Positions 54,757-63,858 of a DNA stretch of 64,000 bases are shown one piece after another. The stretch comes from Helicobacteraceae bacterium (GTDB taxonomy: Bacteria; Campylobacterota; Campylobacteria; Campylobacterales; Sulfurimonadaceae), in the NCBI GenBank assembly GCA_027063225.1, contig JAMOSG010000039.1, positions 121,663 through 185,662 on the forward strand, in the 5' to 3' direction. Positions within the stretch are counted from its first letter, which is position 1, and each line of letters begins with the position of its first letter. The position numbers and the translations under genes are program-made. The notes below the pieces were generated by a model. That model did no database searches and was not told where the DNA came from. It saw only the letters and a program-made list of their open reading frames with translations.

Positions 54757-56097
54757 ATGTTTAAATTTCTTCTTTCATTATCATGTACATTTCTTTTAGT
54801 TGGTTGTCATCATAATCAAGATGATTCCTTTGAAGTTATTCATTACGAGGAAGATCTTAATCTTGCTCCAGCAAATCCAGATAGAGGATTTTACGATTCC
54901 ACATACGACTTAACAAAAGAGTATGATTATAACCCTTTCCTTTCTACTAAAGAAAATGGTTACACTCTTGTATATACACAACTTTCATTAGAAAATTTTA
55001 CAAAAATTCAAGAGCTTCCACCCTCTTTACTCGATACTATTGAAAAAAATTTTACAAAACTAAAAGATGCAAAAGTAAAAGCTATTTTTCGCATTACCTA
55101 CAGAGCTGGTGATGGTGAAGATCCTCAAAAAGAGATTATACTCTCTCATCTTCAACAATTAAAGCCTCTTTTGGAACAAAATTCTTATCTTATCTCCGTA
55201 GTACAAATAGGACTTATTGGTGCTTATGGGGAGTGGCATAGTTTTACAGGTGAATTTGCAGAAACAGATATAGACTTTGTTAAAAATAGAAGAGATGTGG
55301 TAAATGCCTTAGCAGATATTTTTCCTAATAAATATCTCCAAATTAGGACTCCAATGCATAAAGAGCAACTTTTTGGAAACTCTCAAAACTATTACACTGA
55401 AACTACAAAGGCACTTATTACTCCAAAAAAAGCTTTTAGCTCTAATATAAATGCACGTATTGCTCATCACAATGATTGTTTTTTAGCATCTTCAGATGAT
55501 GCAGGTACTTATGATGGTGATAACATCTCATTTTGGAAAGAGTACGTAAAAAATGACTCTTTGTATTCCCCTATGGGTGGAGAAACTTGTAAAGAGAGTA
55601 GTTTTACAACATGTAGTAATGCAATAAAATCTTTAGAACAATTTCATTGGAATTTTGTAAATGACAAATATAATCCAGATGTCATTCAACAATGGAAAGA
55701 TGAAGGGTGTTATGATGAAATAGCAAAACGACTAGGGTATTTACTTGTTCTGCAAAAAGTTGATTATCTTCAAACAGCAAAAAAGTTATTACTTAAACTT
55801 TCTATAGAAAATAAAGGCTTTAGTACACCTTATGTAGATTACAATGTAACTCTTTCACTCAAAAATGATACAAATAGTTTTGAATTTCCACAAAATTTAG
55901 ATACACGTAAACTTCCTGCAAATGAAGTAACACTCTTTGAAACTGAACTTAATATATCAAAAATTCCAGCTGGAGAATATAAACTCTACTTAGATATAAA
56001 CGATACTACCTCTGCTGTACAACTACTAAATAAAGATATTTGGCAAGAAAATACTCAAAACCATCTTCTTATGACTCTAACAATACCCCAAGAATAA
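54757..56097 (+). CDS. DUF4874/DUF4832 family lipoprotein, glycoside-hydrolase-like
   Basis: 446 residues. Lipobox LLVGCHHNQ (Cys17). N-terminal barrel with NPDRGFY, YTLVYTQLSL, VKAIFRITYRAGDGEDP, GLIGAYGEWHSF and HHNDCFLASSDDAGTY, then a beta C-terminal domain (about 345-446, LSIENKGFSTPYVDYN). This is the DUF4874-DUF4832 pair, TIM-barrel proteins thought to act on polysaccharides; substrate unknown. AAAGG ribosome site. Possibly acts on the surface glycan made by upstream genes. Confidence 0.82.
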   Translation: MFKFLLSLSCTFLLVGCHHNQDDSFEVIHYEEDLNLAPANPDRGFYDSTYDLTKEYDYNPFLSTKENGYTLVYTQLSLENFTKIQELPPSLLDTIEKNFTKLKDAKVKAIFRITYRAGDGEDPQKEIILSHLQQLKPLLEQNSYLISVVQIGLIGAYGEWHSFTGEFAETDIDFVKNRRDVVNALADIFPNKYLQIRTPMHKEQLFGNSQNYYTETTKALITPKKAFSSNINARIAHHNDCFLASSDDAGTYDGDNISFWKEYVKNDSLYSPMGGETCKESSFTTCSNAIKSLEQFHWNFVNDKYNPDVIQQWKDEGCYDEIAKRLGYLLVLQKVDYLQTAKKLLLKLSIENKGFSTPYVDYNVTLSLKNDTNSFEFPQNLDTRKLPANEVTLFETELNISKIPAGEYKLYLDINDTTSAVQLLNKDIWQENTQNHLLMTLTIPQE

Positions 56098-56109
56098 AAA
56101 AGGGGTATT
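56082..56109. terminator. Hairpin at the end of the DUF4832 gene
   Basis: AATACCCC (56082-56089) pairs with GGGGTATT (56102-56109); the stop codon lies in the 12-base loop. Between convergent ends, so it may serve both strands; T-runs are weak. Confidence 0.5.
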
Positions 56110-56111
56110 TG

Positions 56112-56641
56112 TTAAATAATCTCTTCTAAGTTTTTAGCATACCTCTCTTCAACACTTAAAGAGACTCTGCTTCCCTCTAAAAGTGGGAAAGTATGTAGTT
56201 TTTCTTCAATATCGTCTAATTTAGAAGAACTCAAAAGCATAAAATCATCCCCTTCTATTCTAAATACATATTTATCTACATAAAGCTTTTCTAAAAATTC
56301 GGCAAACTTGATTAAAAATTCATCCCCCTCTTTCCACGAAAAAGTAGCATTATATTGGGAAAAATTATGCAACCGTATAGTATAAACATACATTGGTTGT
56401 TCTTTTAAATCATACAATGCTAAAAGGGGTAAATAATCATACACAAAAAGATTTGTAAGTCTATCTCTATAAAAATATGCAAAACGCTCTTGCTCTATAC
56501 TTGTAGTTGGTAACTGAGAAGCTGTTTCATCAAGCTCAACATTTACTAAAACTTCAAGGGCTGCTTCCACCACCTCTGGATGAAAATGTTTTGTACTTAA
56601 TTCCTGCAACTCAATGCTATATTGGAGTGGTAATTGATTCT
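56112..56641 (-). pseudogene. Degenerate GGDEF-like protein, 3' fragment of an interrupted gene
   Basis: The open frame (165 residues from TTG 56609, open but with no ATG up to a stop at 56640) resembles a GGDEF fold: YRDRLTNLFVYDYLPLLALY, WKEGDEFLIKFAEFLEKL and RIEGDDFMLLSS, where the diguanylate cyclase GGDEF has become EGDDF. Readable sequence before TTG (SIELQELSTKHFHP) continues into the transposase remnant boundary, so the natural N-terminus is missing. The matching 5' part is at 57015-57151 on the same strand. A degenerate c-di-GMP binding or inactive domain is likely. Confidence 0.6.
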
Positions 56642-57013
56642 AATTTAAGAATTATTTGTACAACAGTAGCTATGACAAATACTCATGACTTTAAGCTCTA
56701 TAAACAATCCCGATTACCTATTAAAAAAGAGACTTTAGTCTGTGTAGATACAGGTTACTTAGGTATTACAAAGTTTCATGAAAATATAGAGATGCCAAAG
56801 AAAAAAACAAAACTAAATCCTCTTTCAAAAGAGGATAAATTAGAAAACAAAAATAAGTCATCTAAACGAATACCTATTGAACATATTAATGCAAAAATAA
56901 AAGCATTTAAAATAGTTGCTCATAAATATAGAAACCGAAGAAAACGATTTGGTTTACGATTTAATCTTATCTGTGCTTTTATTAATTTTGATAGAGGTTT
57001 TAATGTTAAATGA
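56615..57013 (+). mobile_element. IS5-type transposase remnant
   Basis: The frame reads CYIGVVIDSNLRIICTTVAM then NTHDFKLYKQSR, VCVDTGYLGITKFHENIEMP, KKKTKLNPLSKEDKLENKNK, RIPIEHINAKIKAFKIVAHK and YRNRRKRFGLRFNLICAFIN, the C-terminal half of DDE transposases of the IS5 group (HDF, D-GY-GI, KK, EH-N--K-FKI motifs). The N-terminal half and its first catalytic Asp are missing, so it is inactive. The ends are estimated from where homology stops; no terminal inverted repeats were found. It lies opposite and between two pieces of another gene. Confidence 0.8.
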
Positions 57014-57014
57014 T

Positions 57015-57151
57015 GGGTTATGCAAGAAGTCTAATAAAAACTCTGTATGTTGTGCAATCAACACTGTTTGAGCATACACCTCATTTGGTGTAATTGTTGT
57101 TTTTGCATTTAAAAGGAGCGTAAAAAGAAATGTAAAAACTAAAACTCTCAT
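57015..57151 (-). pseudogene. Signal-peptide 5' fragment of the IS-interrupted gene
   Basis: MRVLVFTFLFTLLLNAKTTI, then TPNEVYAQTVLIAQHTEFLL and DFLHN, is a secretory signal plus the start of a helical domain. After about 57015 the frame runs into the transposase remnant. Its ATG overlaps the symporter stop by four bases, so it was the second gene of that operon. Together with the GGDEF-like fragment it would make a secreted or periplasmic protein; the joining is inferred from orientation and order. Confidence 0.6.
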
Positions 57152-58374
57152 TGTAGTTTCCTTTTTTGTAAAATATCTACAACTTTTACCACTACTAAAT
57201 CTGAAGTAACATTAAGTGATGTTCTTGCCATATCTAAAATTCTATCAACTGCTACAATTACCGCTATATACTCTGTTGGTAATCCTATTTGATTTAAAAT
57301 AACAACCATCATAACAAGTGAAGCACTAGGAAGTGCAGCAACTCCAACACTCAGAGCTACAACTGTAATACCTAAAACAATCTGCTCGCCAAAGCTTAAA
57401 TCTACTCCTGCTAAATGGGCAATATAAAGCACGGCAATTGTTAAATACGCCGCTGTTCCATCCATAGAAACTGTAGCACCCAAAGGAAGTACAAAAGAGG
57501 CAGTTTTTTTCTCAACACCACCCACCTCTTCTACAATACGCATAGAAACAGGAAGTGTTGCAGCACTAGAAGCTGTTGAAAAAGCCATAATAGGAGCTTC
57601 ACGTATAGCTAAGAGGTACTTGTATGGGTTTATTTTGCCAAAAAATGCTAAAACTGCTGGAAGTGTTAGCGTTGCGTGGATTATTAAAACTGCTAAAACC
57701 ATAAGTACATATTTATAAAGCCCTAAAATAACATCTATCCCTTGGTCTGCAACAACATAAGAAAGAAGTGAAAACACTCCAATAGGAGTTAGTTTTATAA
57801 TCCACTCTGCCATTACAAGAACTGCATCGCTAATTGCTGTAAAAAAGTTTAACATTAGCTCTTGTTGTGTTTGTTTTAAATGAAGTGAAGCAACACCCAA
57901 AAAGATAGCAAAAACAATAATTTGCATCATCGCCCCATTGCTTAATGCTCCAAAAATATTGGTTGGAATAAAACTAAGAATCATCGCAGAAAAAGAAAAT
58001 GGTGCAACATTTTGTGCTTTTGCATACTCTAAATTATCTGCTGAAATATGCTCTCCAATTGAGATAATATTCATAGCAACAATCGCTAAAAAAACAGCTA
58101 ATGCAGTAGTAAGTACATAAAGCCCTACTGTTTTTAAGCCAATATTTTTTAAATCTTCAAGGGAACCTAGCCCCAAAATGGCAATATAGATACTTGCAAA
58201 CACTAAAGGCACTACAAGCATCTTTAAAAAACTAATAAAAACTTTCCCAATAACCTCTTGCTGTAGTGCAAGTTCTGGGAAAAATGAACCAAACAAAACC
58301 CCCAAAATAATCCCAACTACAACTAAAGTATTTGTTGTAGCATACTTTTTTACTTTACTTAACATATCAATCAC
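57148..58374 (-). CDS. Dicarboxylate/amino acid:cation symporter (DAACS)
   Basis: 408 residues, eight helices plus two re-entrant loops of the GltP/GltPh fold. HP1 serine motif AFSTASSAATLPVSMRI, TM7 region ATVSMDGTAAYL (in place of NMDGT), HP2 and TM8 DRILDMARTSLNVTSDLVVV with the substrate-binding Asp/Arg/Asn. It imports glutamate, aspartate or C4-dicarboxylates with Na or H. Exact substrate undetermined. The interrupted gene follows as its operon partner. Confidence 0.93.
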   Translation of the reverse strand: MIDMLSKVKKYATTNTLVVVGIILGVLFGSFFPELALQQEVIGKVFISFLKMLVVPLVFASIYIAILGLGSLEDLKNIGLKTVGLYVLTTALAVFLAIVAMNIISIGEHISADNLEYAKAQNVAPFSFSAMILSFIPTNIFGALSNGAMMQIIVFAIFLGVASLHLKQTQQELMLNFFTAISDAVLVMAEWIIKLTPIGVFSLLSYVVADQGIDVILGLYKYVLMVLAVLIIHATLTLPAVLAFFGKINPYKYLLAIREAPIMAFSTASSAATLPVSMRIVEEVGGVEKKTASFVLPLGATVSMDGTAAYLTIAVLYIAHLAGVDLSFGEQIVLGITVVALSVGVAALPSASLVMMVVILNQIGLPTEYIAVIVAVDRILDMARTSLNVTSDLVVVKVVDILQKRKLQ

Positions 58375-58465
58375 TCCTACAAATTAAACAATTATAGATT
58401 TATTTTAGTTAAAACTAGAGAAATATTTAGTATAATTTCTAAATTTTTTGAAAAAAAGGGCTTGT

Positions 58466-59641
58466 ATGCTAACAAATCGTATAAATACATTATCTGAATC
58501 TATTACTATTGCTATTACAACTTTAGCGCAAGAGCTAAAAGCTCAAGGCAAAGATGTTTTAAGTTTTTCTGCTGGTGAGCCTGATTTTGGAACACCTCAA
58601 GTTATTAAAGATGCAGCTATTAAAGCTATTAATGAAGATTTTACAAAATATACTGCTGTTGATGGTATTGCTGCATTAAAAGAAGCGATTATCGCTAAAC
58701 TTAAACGTGACAATAACTTAGAGTATGCTCCAAACCAAGTTATTGTAAACAATGGTGCGAAGCACTCTTTATTTAACCTTTTTTCTGCAACAATTGATGA
58801 AGGTGATGAGGTGATTATCCCTGCACCTTATTGGGTAACATACCCTGAACTTGTAAAATATTGTGGTGGAAGTGTTGTAGAGATTCATACTGATGATTCT
58901 TCATCGTTTAAAATCACTCCTACACAACTCAAAGATGCCCTTACACCAAAAACAAAAATGTTAATCTTAACAACACCTTCTAACCCAACAGGAAGTGTTT
59001 ATACAAAAGAGGAACTTATTGAACTTGGTAAAGTGTTAGAGGGAACTGATGTTTTAGTAGCAAGTGATGAGATGTATGAAAAGCTTATTTATGATGGTGA
59101 GTTTACATCTAGTGCTAGTGTAAGTAAAGATATGTTTGAGCGTACTATTACAATTAATGGTTTAAGTAAATCTGTTGCAATGACTGGTTGGCGTTTTGGG
59201 TATATGGCAAGTGCAAAAACAGAGCTTATTAAAGCAACAAAAAAACTTCAATCGCAATCTACATCAAACATCAACTCTATTACACAAATGGCTGCAATTG
59301 CAGGGCTTGATGGTAGTGCCGATGCAGATATTAAGATGATGCGTCAAGAGTTTAAAAAACGTCGTGATGAAGCGGTTGAGCTTTTTAACGCAATTGATGG
59401 TTTAAGCGTTTTAAAACCAGATGGTGCATTTTACCTTTTTGTAAATATTAAAGAGGTGAGTAACGATTCTTTAACTTTCGCACAAGAACTTTTAGCGCAA
59501 AAAGAGGTTGCAGTAGTTCCAGGTGTAGGTTTTGGTAGTGAGGGATACTTCCGTTTTAGTTTTGCAACAGATATAGAGAGTATCCGTGAAGGTATTAGAC
59601 GTATTGGTGAGTTTGTAGCAGAGTTAAAGGCGAAACAATAA
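58466..59641 (+). CDS. aspC: Aspartate aminotransferase (class I)
   Basis: 391 residues from ATG 58466 (MLTNRINTLSESITIAI); the TTG extension to 58448 covers the AAGGG ribosome site. PLP fold type I: FSAGEPDFGTPQ, YTAVDGIAALKEAI, NNGAKHSLFNL, PSNPTGSVYTKEEL, and the PLP lysine in GLSKSVAMTGWRFGY. Interconverts aspartate and oxaloacetate, linking the TCA block to amino acid synthesis. M3 peptidase gene overlaps its stop by one base. Confidence 0.94.
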   Translation: MLTNRINTLSESITIAITTLAQELKAQGKDVLSFSAGEPDFGTPQVIKDAAIKAINEDFTKYTAVDGIAALKEAIIAKLKRDNNLEYAPNQVIVNNGAKHSLFNLFSATIDEGDEVIIPAPYWVTYPELVKYCGGSVVEIHTDDSSSFKITPTQLKDALTPKTKMLILTTPSNPTGSVYTKEELIELGKVLEGTDVLVASDEMYEKLIYDGEFTSSASVSKDMFERTITINGLSKSVAMTGWRFGYMASAKTELIKATKKLQSQSTSNINSITQMAAIAGLDGSADADIKMMRQEFKKRRDEAVELFNAIDGLSVLKPDGAFYLFVNIKEVSNDSLTFAQELLAQKEVAVVPGVGFGSEGYFRFSFATDIESIREGIRRIGEFVAELKAKQ

Positions 59642-61587
59642 TGGCACAATTTGTATCGATTGATGTTGATTTAGAAAATTTCATACCACAACTCAAACAA
59701 AAATTAGATGCAAACAACCAAAAGATTCAAGAGCTTTTAGCTCTTGAGTCTAAAACGCATAACAACTTTGTAAAACCTCTTGAGATGTTAGATGAAGAGT
59801 TGGAGCTTTTTTTTACTCCCCTTTCTCATCTCAATAGTGTTGCAAATAGTGACAAAACTCAAGAGATTTATACACAAGCACTTCCCATTATTACAGAATA
59901 CTCTACAAAACTCTCTCAAAACCTTGATATTTTTCAAGCTTATAAACAAATAGTAAAAGAGCAAACGCTTAATCAAGAGCAAAAAAGAGTTGTTGAACTT
60001 ACACTAAAAGATTTTAAATTAAGTGGTGCTCATTTAGATGATGCAACTAAAAAACGCTTAGAAGAGATAAACATACAAAAAAGTGAGCTTAATAACCAGT
60101 TTTCTCAAAACCTTTTAGATGCTACAAATGCGTATGAGTATATCATCGAAGATGAAAAAGATGTAGAGGGGATTCCAGCGAGTGATTTAGAAGAGGCAAA
60201 ATTTCAAGAAGATGGTAAAACAAAATACCGCTTTACTCTTCAAATGCCATCATATTTAGCATATATGACTTATGGACCAAACAGAGTAATTCGTGAAGAG
60301 CTTTATAAAGCGTATGTAACACGTGCGCCTCAAAATGCACAGATTATAGATGAGATTTTAGCACTTCGCCATGAGATGGCACAACTTTTAGGTTTTGAAA
60401 ATTTTGCAAGTTACTCATTAGCTTCAAAAATGGCAAAAAGTGAAGATGATGTTATACGATTTTTAGAAAAACTTTTAGAAAAATCTCAAAATCAAGCTAA
60501 AGAGGAGCTTCAAGAGCTTCAAAATATAGCAGATGTAGAATTACAAAGTTTCGATACCGCTTACTACGCAGAAAAACTCAAAAAAGAGAAATATGCAATA
60601 GATGAGGAGGAGTATCGCCCCTACTTTGAGCAACAAAGTGTTGTAAATGGTTTGTTTAGCTTTTTAGAAAAACTCTTTCTTATCCGTTTTGAAAAGGTAA
60701 AAGAGAAGCTTTACCACGAAAAAGTAAGCACATATCACCTTTTTGTAGATGATAAACTCCACGCAAAACTTTATCTTGATTTAGAAGCAAGAAAAAGTAA
60801 GCGTGGTGGTGCGTGGATGCACAATTTTCAAACACACCTCAAAGATGAAAACAACCAAGAGCATTTAGCTTCCGCTTTTGTTGTGTGTAATTTTCCACCA
60901 TCTTCACAAAATAATCCATCACTCCTTCGCCACGATGATGTAGTAACACTCTTTCATGAGATGGGGCATACAATTCACCACCTTTTAAGTGAGGTAAATG
61001 AATATAGCATTAGTGGAGTTAATGGTATTGAGTGGGACGCTGTTGAGTATCCATCACAATTTTTAGAGAATTTTGCTTATGAAAAAGAGGTACTGCAACT
61101 CTTTGCAAAACATTACCAAAGTGGTGAAGTATTACCAGATGCAATGATTGAAAAACTGATTCGCGCTAAAAACTTTATGTCTGCTTCTGCAATGCTTAGA
61201 CAACTAGAATTTGCACTTTTTGATTTTAAATTGCATCAAAAGCTTTACAAAGGCAATAGAGTTCAAGCACTTTTAAATGTTATTCGCCAAAAAACAGCAC
61301 TAATTCAACCACCAAAATATAATAAATTCCAAAATGGATTTGCACATATTTTTGCAGGTGGCTATGCTGCTGGATACTATAGCTACAAATGGGCAGAAGT
61401 TTTAAGTGCAGATAGCTTTTTATCGGTTGTAGAGGAAGGGGTTTTTCAATCCACTTTAGCACAAAACTATAAAGAGATTATCTTAAAACGGGGTGCTAGT
61501 CAAAGTATGCGTGAGCTTTTTGAGATGCTACACCATCGCCAACCAAACCCAGATGCTCTTGTAGAGTTAAGTGGGATTAAAGAGTGA
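59641..61587 (+). CDS. M3-family oligopeptidase (thimet-type)
   Basis: 648 residues. Cytoplasmic zinc metallopeptidase similar to oligopeptidase A. Zinc motif HEMGHTIHH, downstream Glu ligand in EYPSQFLENFAYE, substrate GYAAGYYSYKWAEVLSAD. It degrades short peptides, including signal peptide remnants. ATG overlaps the aspC TAA, and the downstream gene overlaps its stop as GTGA, so three genes are coupled. Confidence 0.93.
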   Translation: MAQFVSIDVDLENFIPQLKQKLDANNQKIQELLALESKTHNNFVKPLEMLDEELELFFTPLSHLNSVANSDKTQEIYTQALPIITEYSTKLSQNLDIFQAYKQIVKEQTLNQEQKRVVELTLKDFKLSGAHLDDATKKRLEEINIQKSELNNQFSQNLLDATNAYEYIIEDEKDVEGIPASDLEEAKFQEDGKTKYRFTLQMPSYLAYMTYGPNRVIREELYKAYVTRAPQNAQIIDEILALRHEMAQLLGFENFASYSLASKMAKSEDDVIRFLEKLLEKSQNQAKEELQELQNIADVELQSFDTAYYAEKLKKEKYAIDEEEYRPYFEQQSVVNGLFSFLEKLFLIRFEKVKEKLYHEKVSTYHLFVDDKLHAKLYLDLEARKSKRGGAWMHNFQTHLKDENNQEHLASAFVVCNFPPSSQNNPSLLRHDDVVTLFHEMGHTIHHLLSEVNEYSISGVNGIEWDAVEYPSQFLENFAYEKEVLQLFAKHYQSGEVLPDAMIEKLIRAKNFMSASAMLRQLEFALFDFKLHQKLYKGNRVQALLNVIRQKTALIQPPKYNKFQNGFAHIFAGGYAAGYYSYKWAEVLSADSFLSVVEEGVFQSTLAQNYKEIILKRGASQSMRELFEMLHHRQPNPDALVELSGIKE

Positions 61588-62576
61588 GTAAATTCCTCTC
61601 CCTACTCCTTCTTGGCTCTACCCTCCTTTTAGCAGATAAAACAATCAAAATAGCTACATACAACATAGATAACCTTTTTGACTTACAAAAAAATGGGCAT
61701 GAGTATAAAGAGTATATCCCCTACTCTGCTTCAAAATGGAACAAACATAACTACAATATAAAACTTAACCATATAGCCACTGTTTTAAAAGATATAGATG
61801 CAGATGTTGTAGCGCTTCAAGAGATAGAATCACTCCAAGCTCTTAAAGATTTACAAAGAAAGCTCAAACAAAAAGATTTATACTACAACTACTATGGTAT
61901 AGCCAATGCAAAAAATACCACAGTAAAAGTTGCTTTTTTAAGTAAATTTCCCTACCGCTACAAAAAAGAGGTGCGTGTTACCTCCTCTTTAAAATATCGC
62001 AATATTTTAGAGGTAAAATTTAGTTTTAACCATCAAGATTTATACCTTTTTATAAACCACTGGAAAGCAAAGAGTGGCCCTGAGAGCCAAAGAATGGTAA
62101 GTGCAAAAGCACTACGAAAACGTCTGCGTGAAATTGGGTATGATAAAAATATTTTAGCTGTTGGAGATTTTAACTCTGACTATGAAGAGTATATAAAATT
62201 TAAACGCCAAAGAAGACTCAATAACACAGGTGGAAAAACAGGAATAAACCATATTTTAAATACACTCAATAGCACAAAAAAAGAGTATCTTTACAACTTA
62301 TGGTATAGCGTTCCAAAAGAGGAGCGTTTTAGCTACATCTATAAACGCAAAAAAGAGGCACTTGATAATATGCTTGTTACAAAACCACTTTTACATAGAG
62401 GTGGTATTATGTATGTAGATGGCTCTATTCATAGTGTAAAACTTGATTATCTTTTTACAAAAAAGGGTTGGATAAATAGGTGGCAAACAAGTAGAAGAAA
62501 ACCCCATACCCACAAAGGTAAAGGGTACTCAGACCACCTTCCGGTGGTTGCTGAGTTTAGGGTTTTTCAAAAGTAA
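61584..62576 (+). CDS. Secreted endonuclease/exonuclease/phosphatase family protein
   Basis: 330 residues from GTG 61584. Signal peptide (about 1-18) followed by an EEP fold: IATYNIDNLFDL, DADVVALQEIESLQAL (metal Glu), LFINHWKAKSG, ILAVGDFNSDYEEY (Asp/Asn pair) and YSDHLPVVAEF (catalytic His). It is probably an exported nuclease or phosphodiesterase; DNA, nucleotide or lipid substrates cannot be told apart. Start overlaps the peptidase stop by four bases. Confidence 0.88.
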   Translation: MSKFLSLLLLGSTLLLADKTIKIATYNIDNLFDLQKNGHEYKEYIPYSASKWNKHNYNIKLNHIATVLKDIDADVVALQEIESLQALKDLQRKLKQKDLYYNYYGIANAKNTTVKVAFLSKFPYRYKKEVRVTSSLKYRNILEVKFSFNHQDLYLFINHWKAKSGPESQRMVSAKALRKRLREIGYDKNILAVGDFNSDYEEYIKFKRQRRLNNTGGKTGINHILNTLNSTKKEYLYNLWYSVPKEERFSYIYKRKKEALDNMLVTKPLLHRGGIMYVDGSIHSVKLDYLFTKKGWINRWQTSRRKPHTHKGKGYSDHLPVVAEFRVFQK

Positions 62577-62580
62577 ATCT

Positions 62581-63759
62581 TTAGTATAAAAACCCAAACA
62601 ACCAAAGTGGTATTTTATTGCCACTACCTAACTCAATATCATCTGCTACAACATAACTATTTGGAATATCTTTTATTTGTTGAAACGATTTATTTTTTCC
62701 ACCCACTTCAACTATCACTTTATTATCTATACTAAAATCACCCACTTGTGCATATTTTATAGTATGGTTTATTTTAAGTTGAGATACGAAAAAACTCTCC
62801 CTTAAACTTCCTATGTTTTGATTATCGCAAAGAATATTATAGAGGTTAACATTTTCAAGATATATTTTATCTGGTTTGTTGAGTAACTTTTTATTTTTAA
62901 AATTACCCCCAATAATTTGAATTAAATTAGCTTTTTGCAAATAGTAAAAATAGGAATAAAGGGTATTTCTACTTAGCTGAGCTGATGTAGCTATATTTTG
63001 AATATTAAGCTCAAAAGGGTTTGTAGCACATAAAAGGTGCAATAACTTTCTTATAGTATTTATTTTATGGCTATCTACATTATAAATTGTAGCTACTTCA
63101 CTATCGAGTATTATATTTACAATCTCATTTAAACGTAAATTATATCCCCTCTCCCCTTCTGTAAAAAATGGATAAGAACCATACTCTTTATAATACAAAA
63201 AATATTCCAATGGTTTAAACTTTTTTTTCAATTCAAAAGCAATTTGAGTATGATTTTGTAAAATATCTTCTAGTGTATATGTTGGTAACTCTTGTTCTAA
63301 TTTTATAGATACAAACTCCCTAAAAGATAAAGAGTGCAAATGGTAAAACAAAGCTCTTCTACTTAAATCTACCTTTGCATTTTCTATCTCTAATGCACTA
63401 CTACCACTAAAAAGTACTTTAATATCTACAAAATCATAAATTGTTTTTAACTCTTGTGCAAAATTTGGAGCTTTATGAATCTCATCTATAATAAGCAATT
63501 CCCCTCCACGTGCACTAAAATCTATTGCAATTTCACTCAGTTTTTCTACTACATTATCTGCACTAATATAAAGCATTTTTTGGAGTGCTAAATCTAAACT
63601 TTGTGCAAGCTGACGAAGCAAAATTGTTTTTCCAACCCCTCTTTGCCCTAAAATTCCAATAATTTTAGACTCTAAATCAATTGTATGAAATAAATAACGC
63701 TTAAATGATGGAGTAGGAAGAGAAAAATAAAGGTTTGATAATGAAAGAAGTGTTTGCAT
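62581..63759 (-). CDS. AAA ATPase with DUF4143 domain
   Basis: 392 residues. N-terminal AAA_14-type P-loop: Walker A GQRGVGKTILLRQLA, Walker B ELLIIDEIHKAPNF, sensor FSGSSALEI. C-terminal DUF4143 domain (about 205-390) with winged-helix-like IATSAQLSRNTLYSYFYYLQ and a nuclease-like VIVEVGGKNK segment. This architecture (AAA_14-DUF4143) is widespread in bacteria and archaea and of unknown function. A nearly perfect inverted repeat lies at its promoter. Convergent with the nuclease gene (4-base gap). Confidence 0.9.
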   Translation of the reverse strand: MQTLLSLSNLYFSLPTPSFKRYLFHTIDLESKIIGILGQRGVGKTILLRQLAQSLDLALQKMLYISADNVVEKLSEIAIDFSARGGELLIIDEIHKAPNFAQELKTIYDFVDIKVLFSGSSALEIENAKVDLSRRALFYHLHSLSFREFVSIKLEQELPTYTLEDILQNHTQIAFELKKKFKPLEYFLYYKEYGSYPFFTEGERGYNLRLNEIVNIILDSEVATIYNVDSHKINTIRKLLHLLCATNPFELNIQNIATSAQLSRNTLYSYFYYLQKANLIQIIGGNFKNKKLLNKPDKIYLENVNLYNILCDNQNIGSLRESFFVSQLKINHTIKYAQVGDFSIDNKVIVEVGGKNKSFQQIKDIPNSYVVADDIELGSGNKIPLWLFGFLY

Positions 63760-63765
63760 ATTATT

Positions 63766-63797
63766 ATAATCCTTTTCAATACATTGAAAAGATTATA
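63766..63797. promoter_or_regulatory. Promoter and inverted repeat of the AAA ATPase gene
   Basis: Minus-strand TATAAT (63792-63797) overlaps the outer arm of ATTGAAAAGATTAT / ATAATCCTTTTCAAT (63766-63796, one extra C, two-base centre). The repeat spans -10 to the ribosome site AAGGA, so it could be an operator or a leader hairpin. Confidence 0.55.
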
Positions 63798-63819
63798 TCT
63801 ATTTTTTTTTAATATGTTA

Positions 63820-63847
63820 TAAAAACCTCTACAAAAAAGTAGAAATT
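63820..63847 (-). terminator. Terminator after the ammonium transporter gene
   Basis: Minus-strand stem AATTTCTAC/GTAGAGGTT (63824-63847, two G-U pairs) with a TTTTTT loop, followed by TTTTTATAAC, 12 bases after the stop codon. Confidence 0.6.
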
Positions 63848-63858
63848 TTTAAGAAAAA

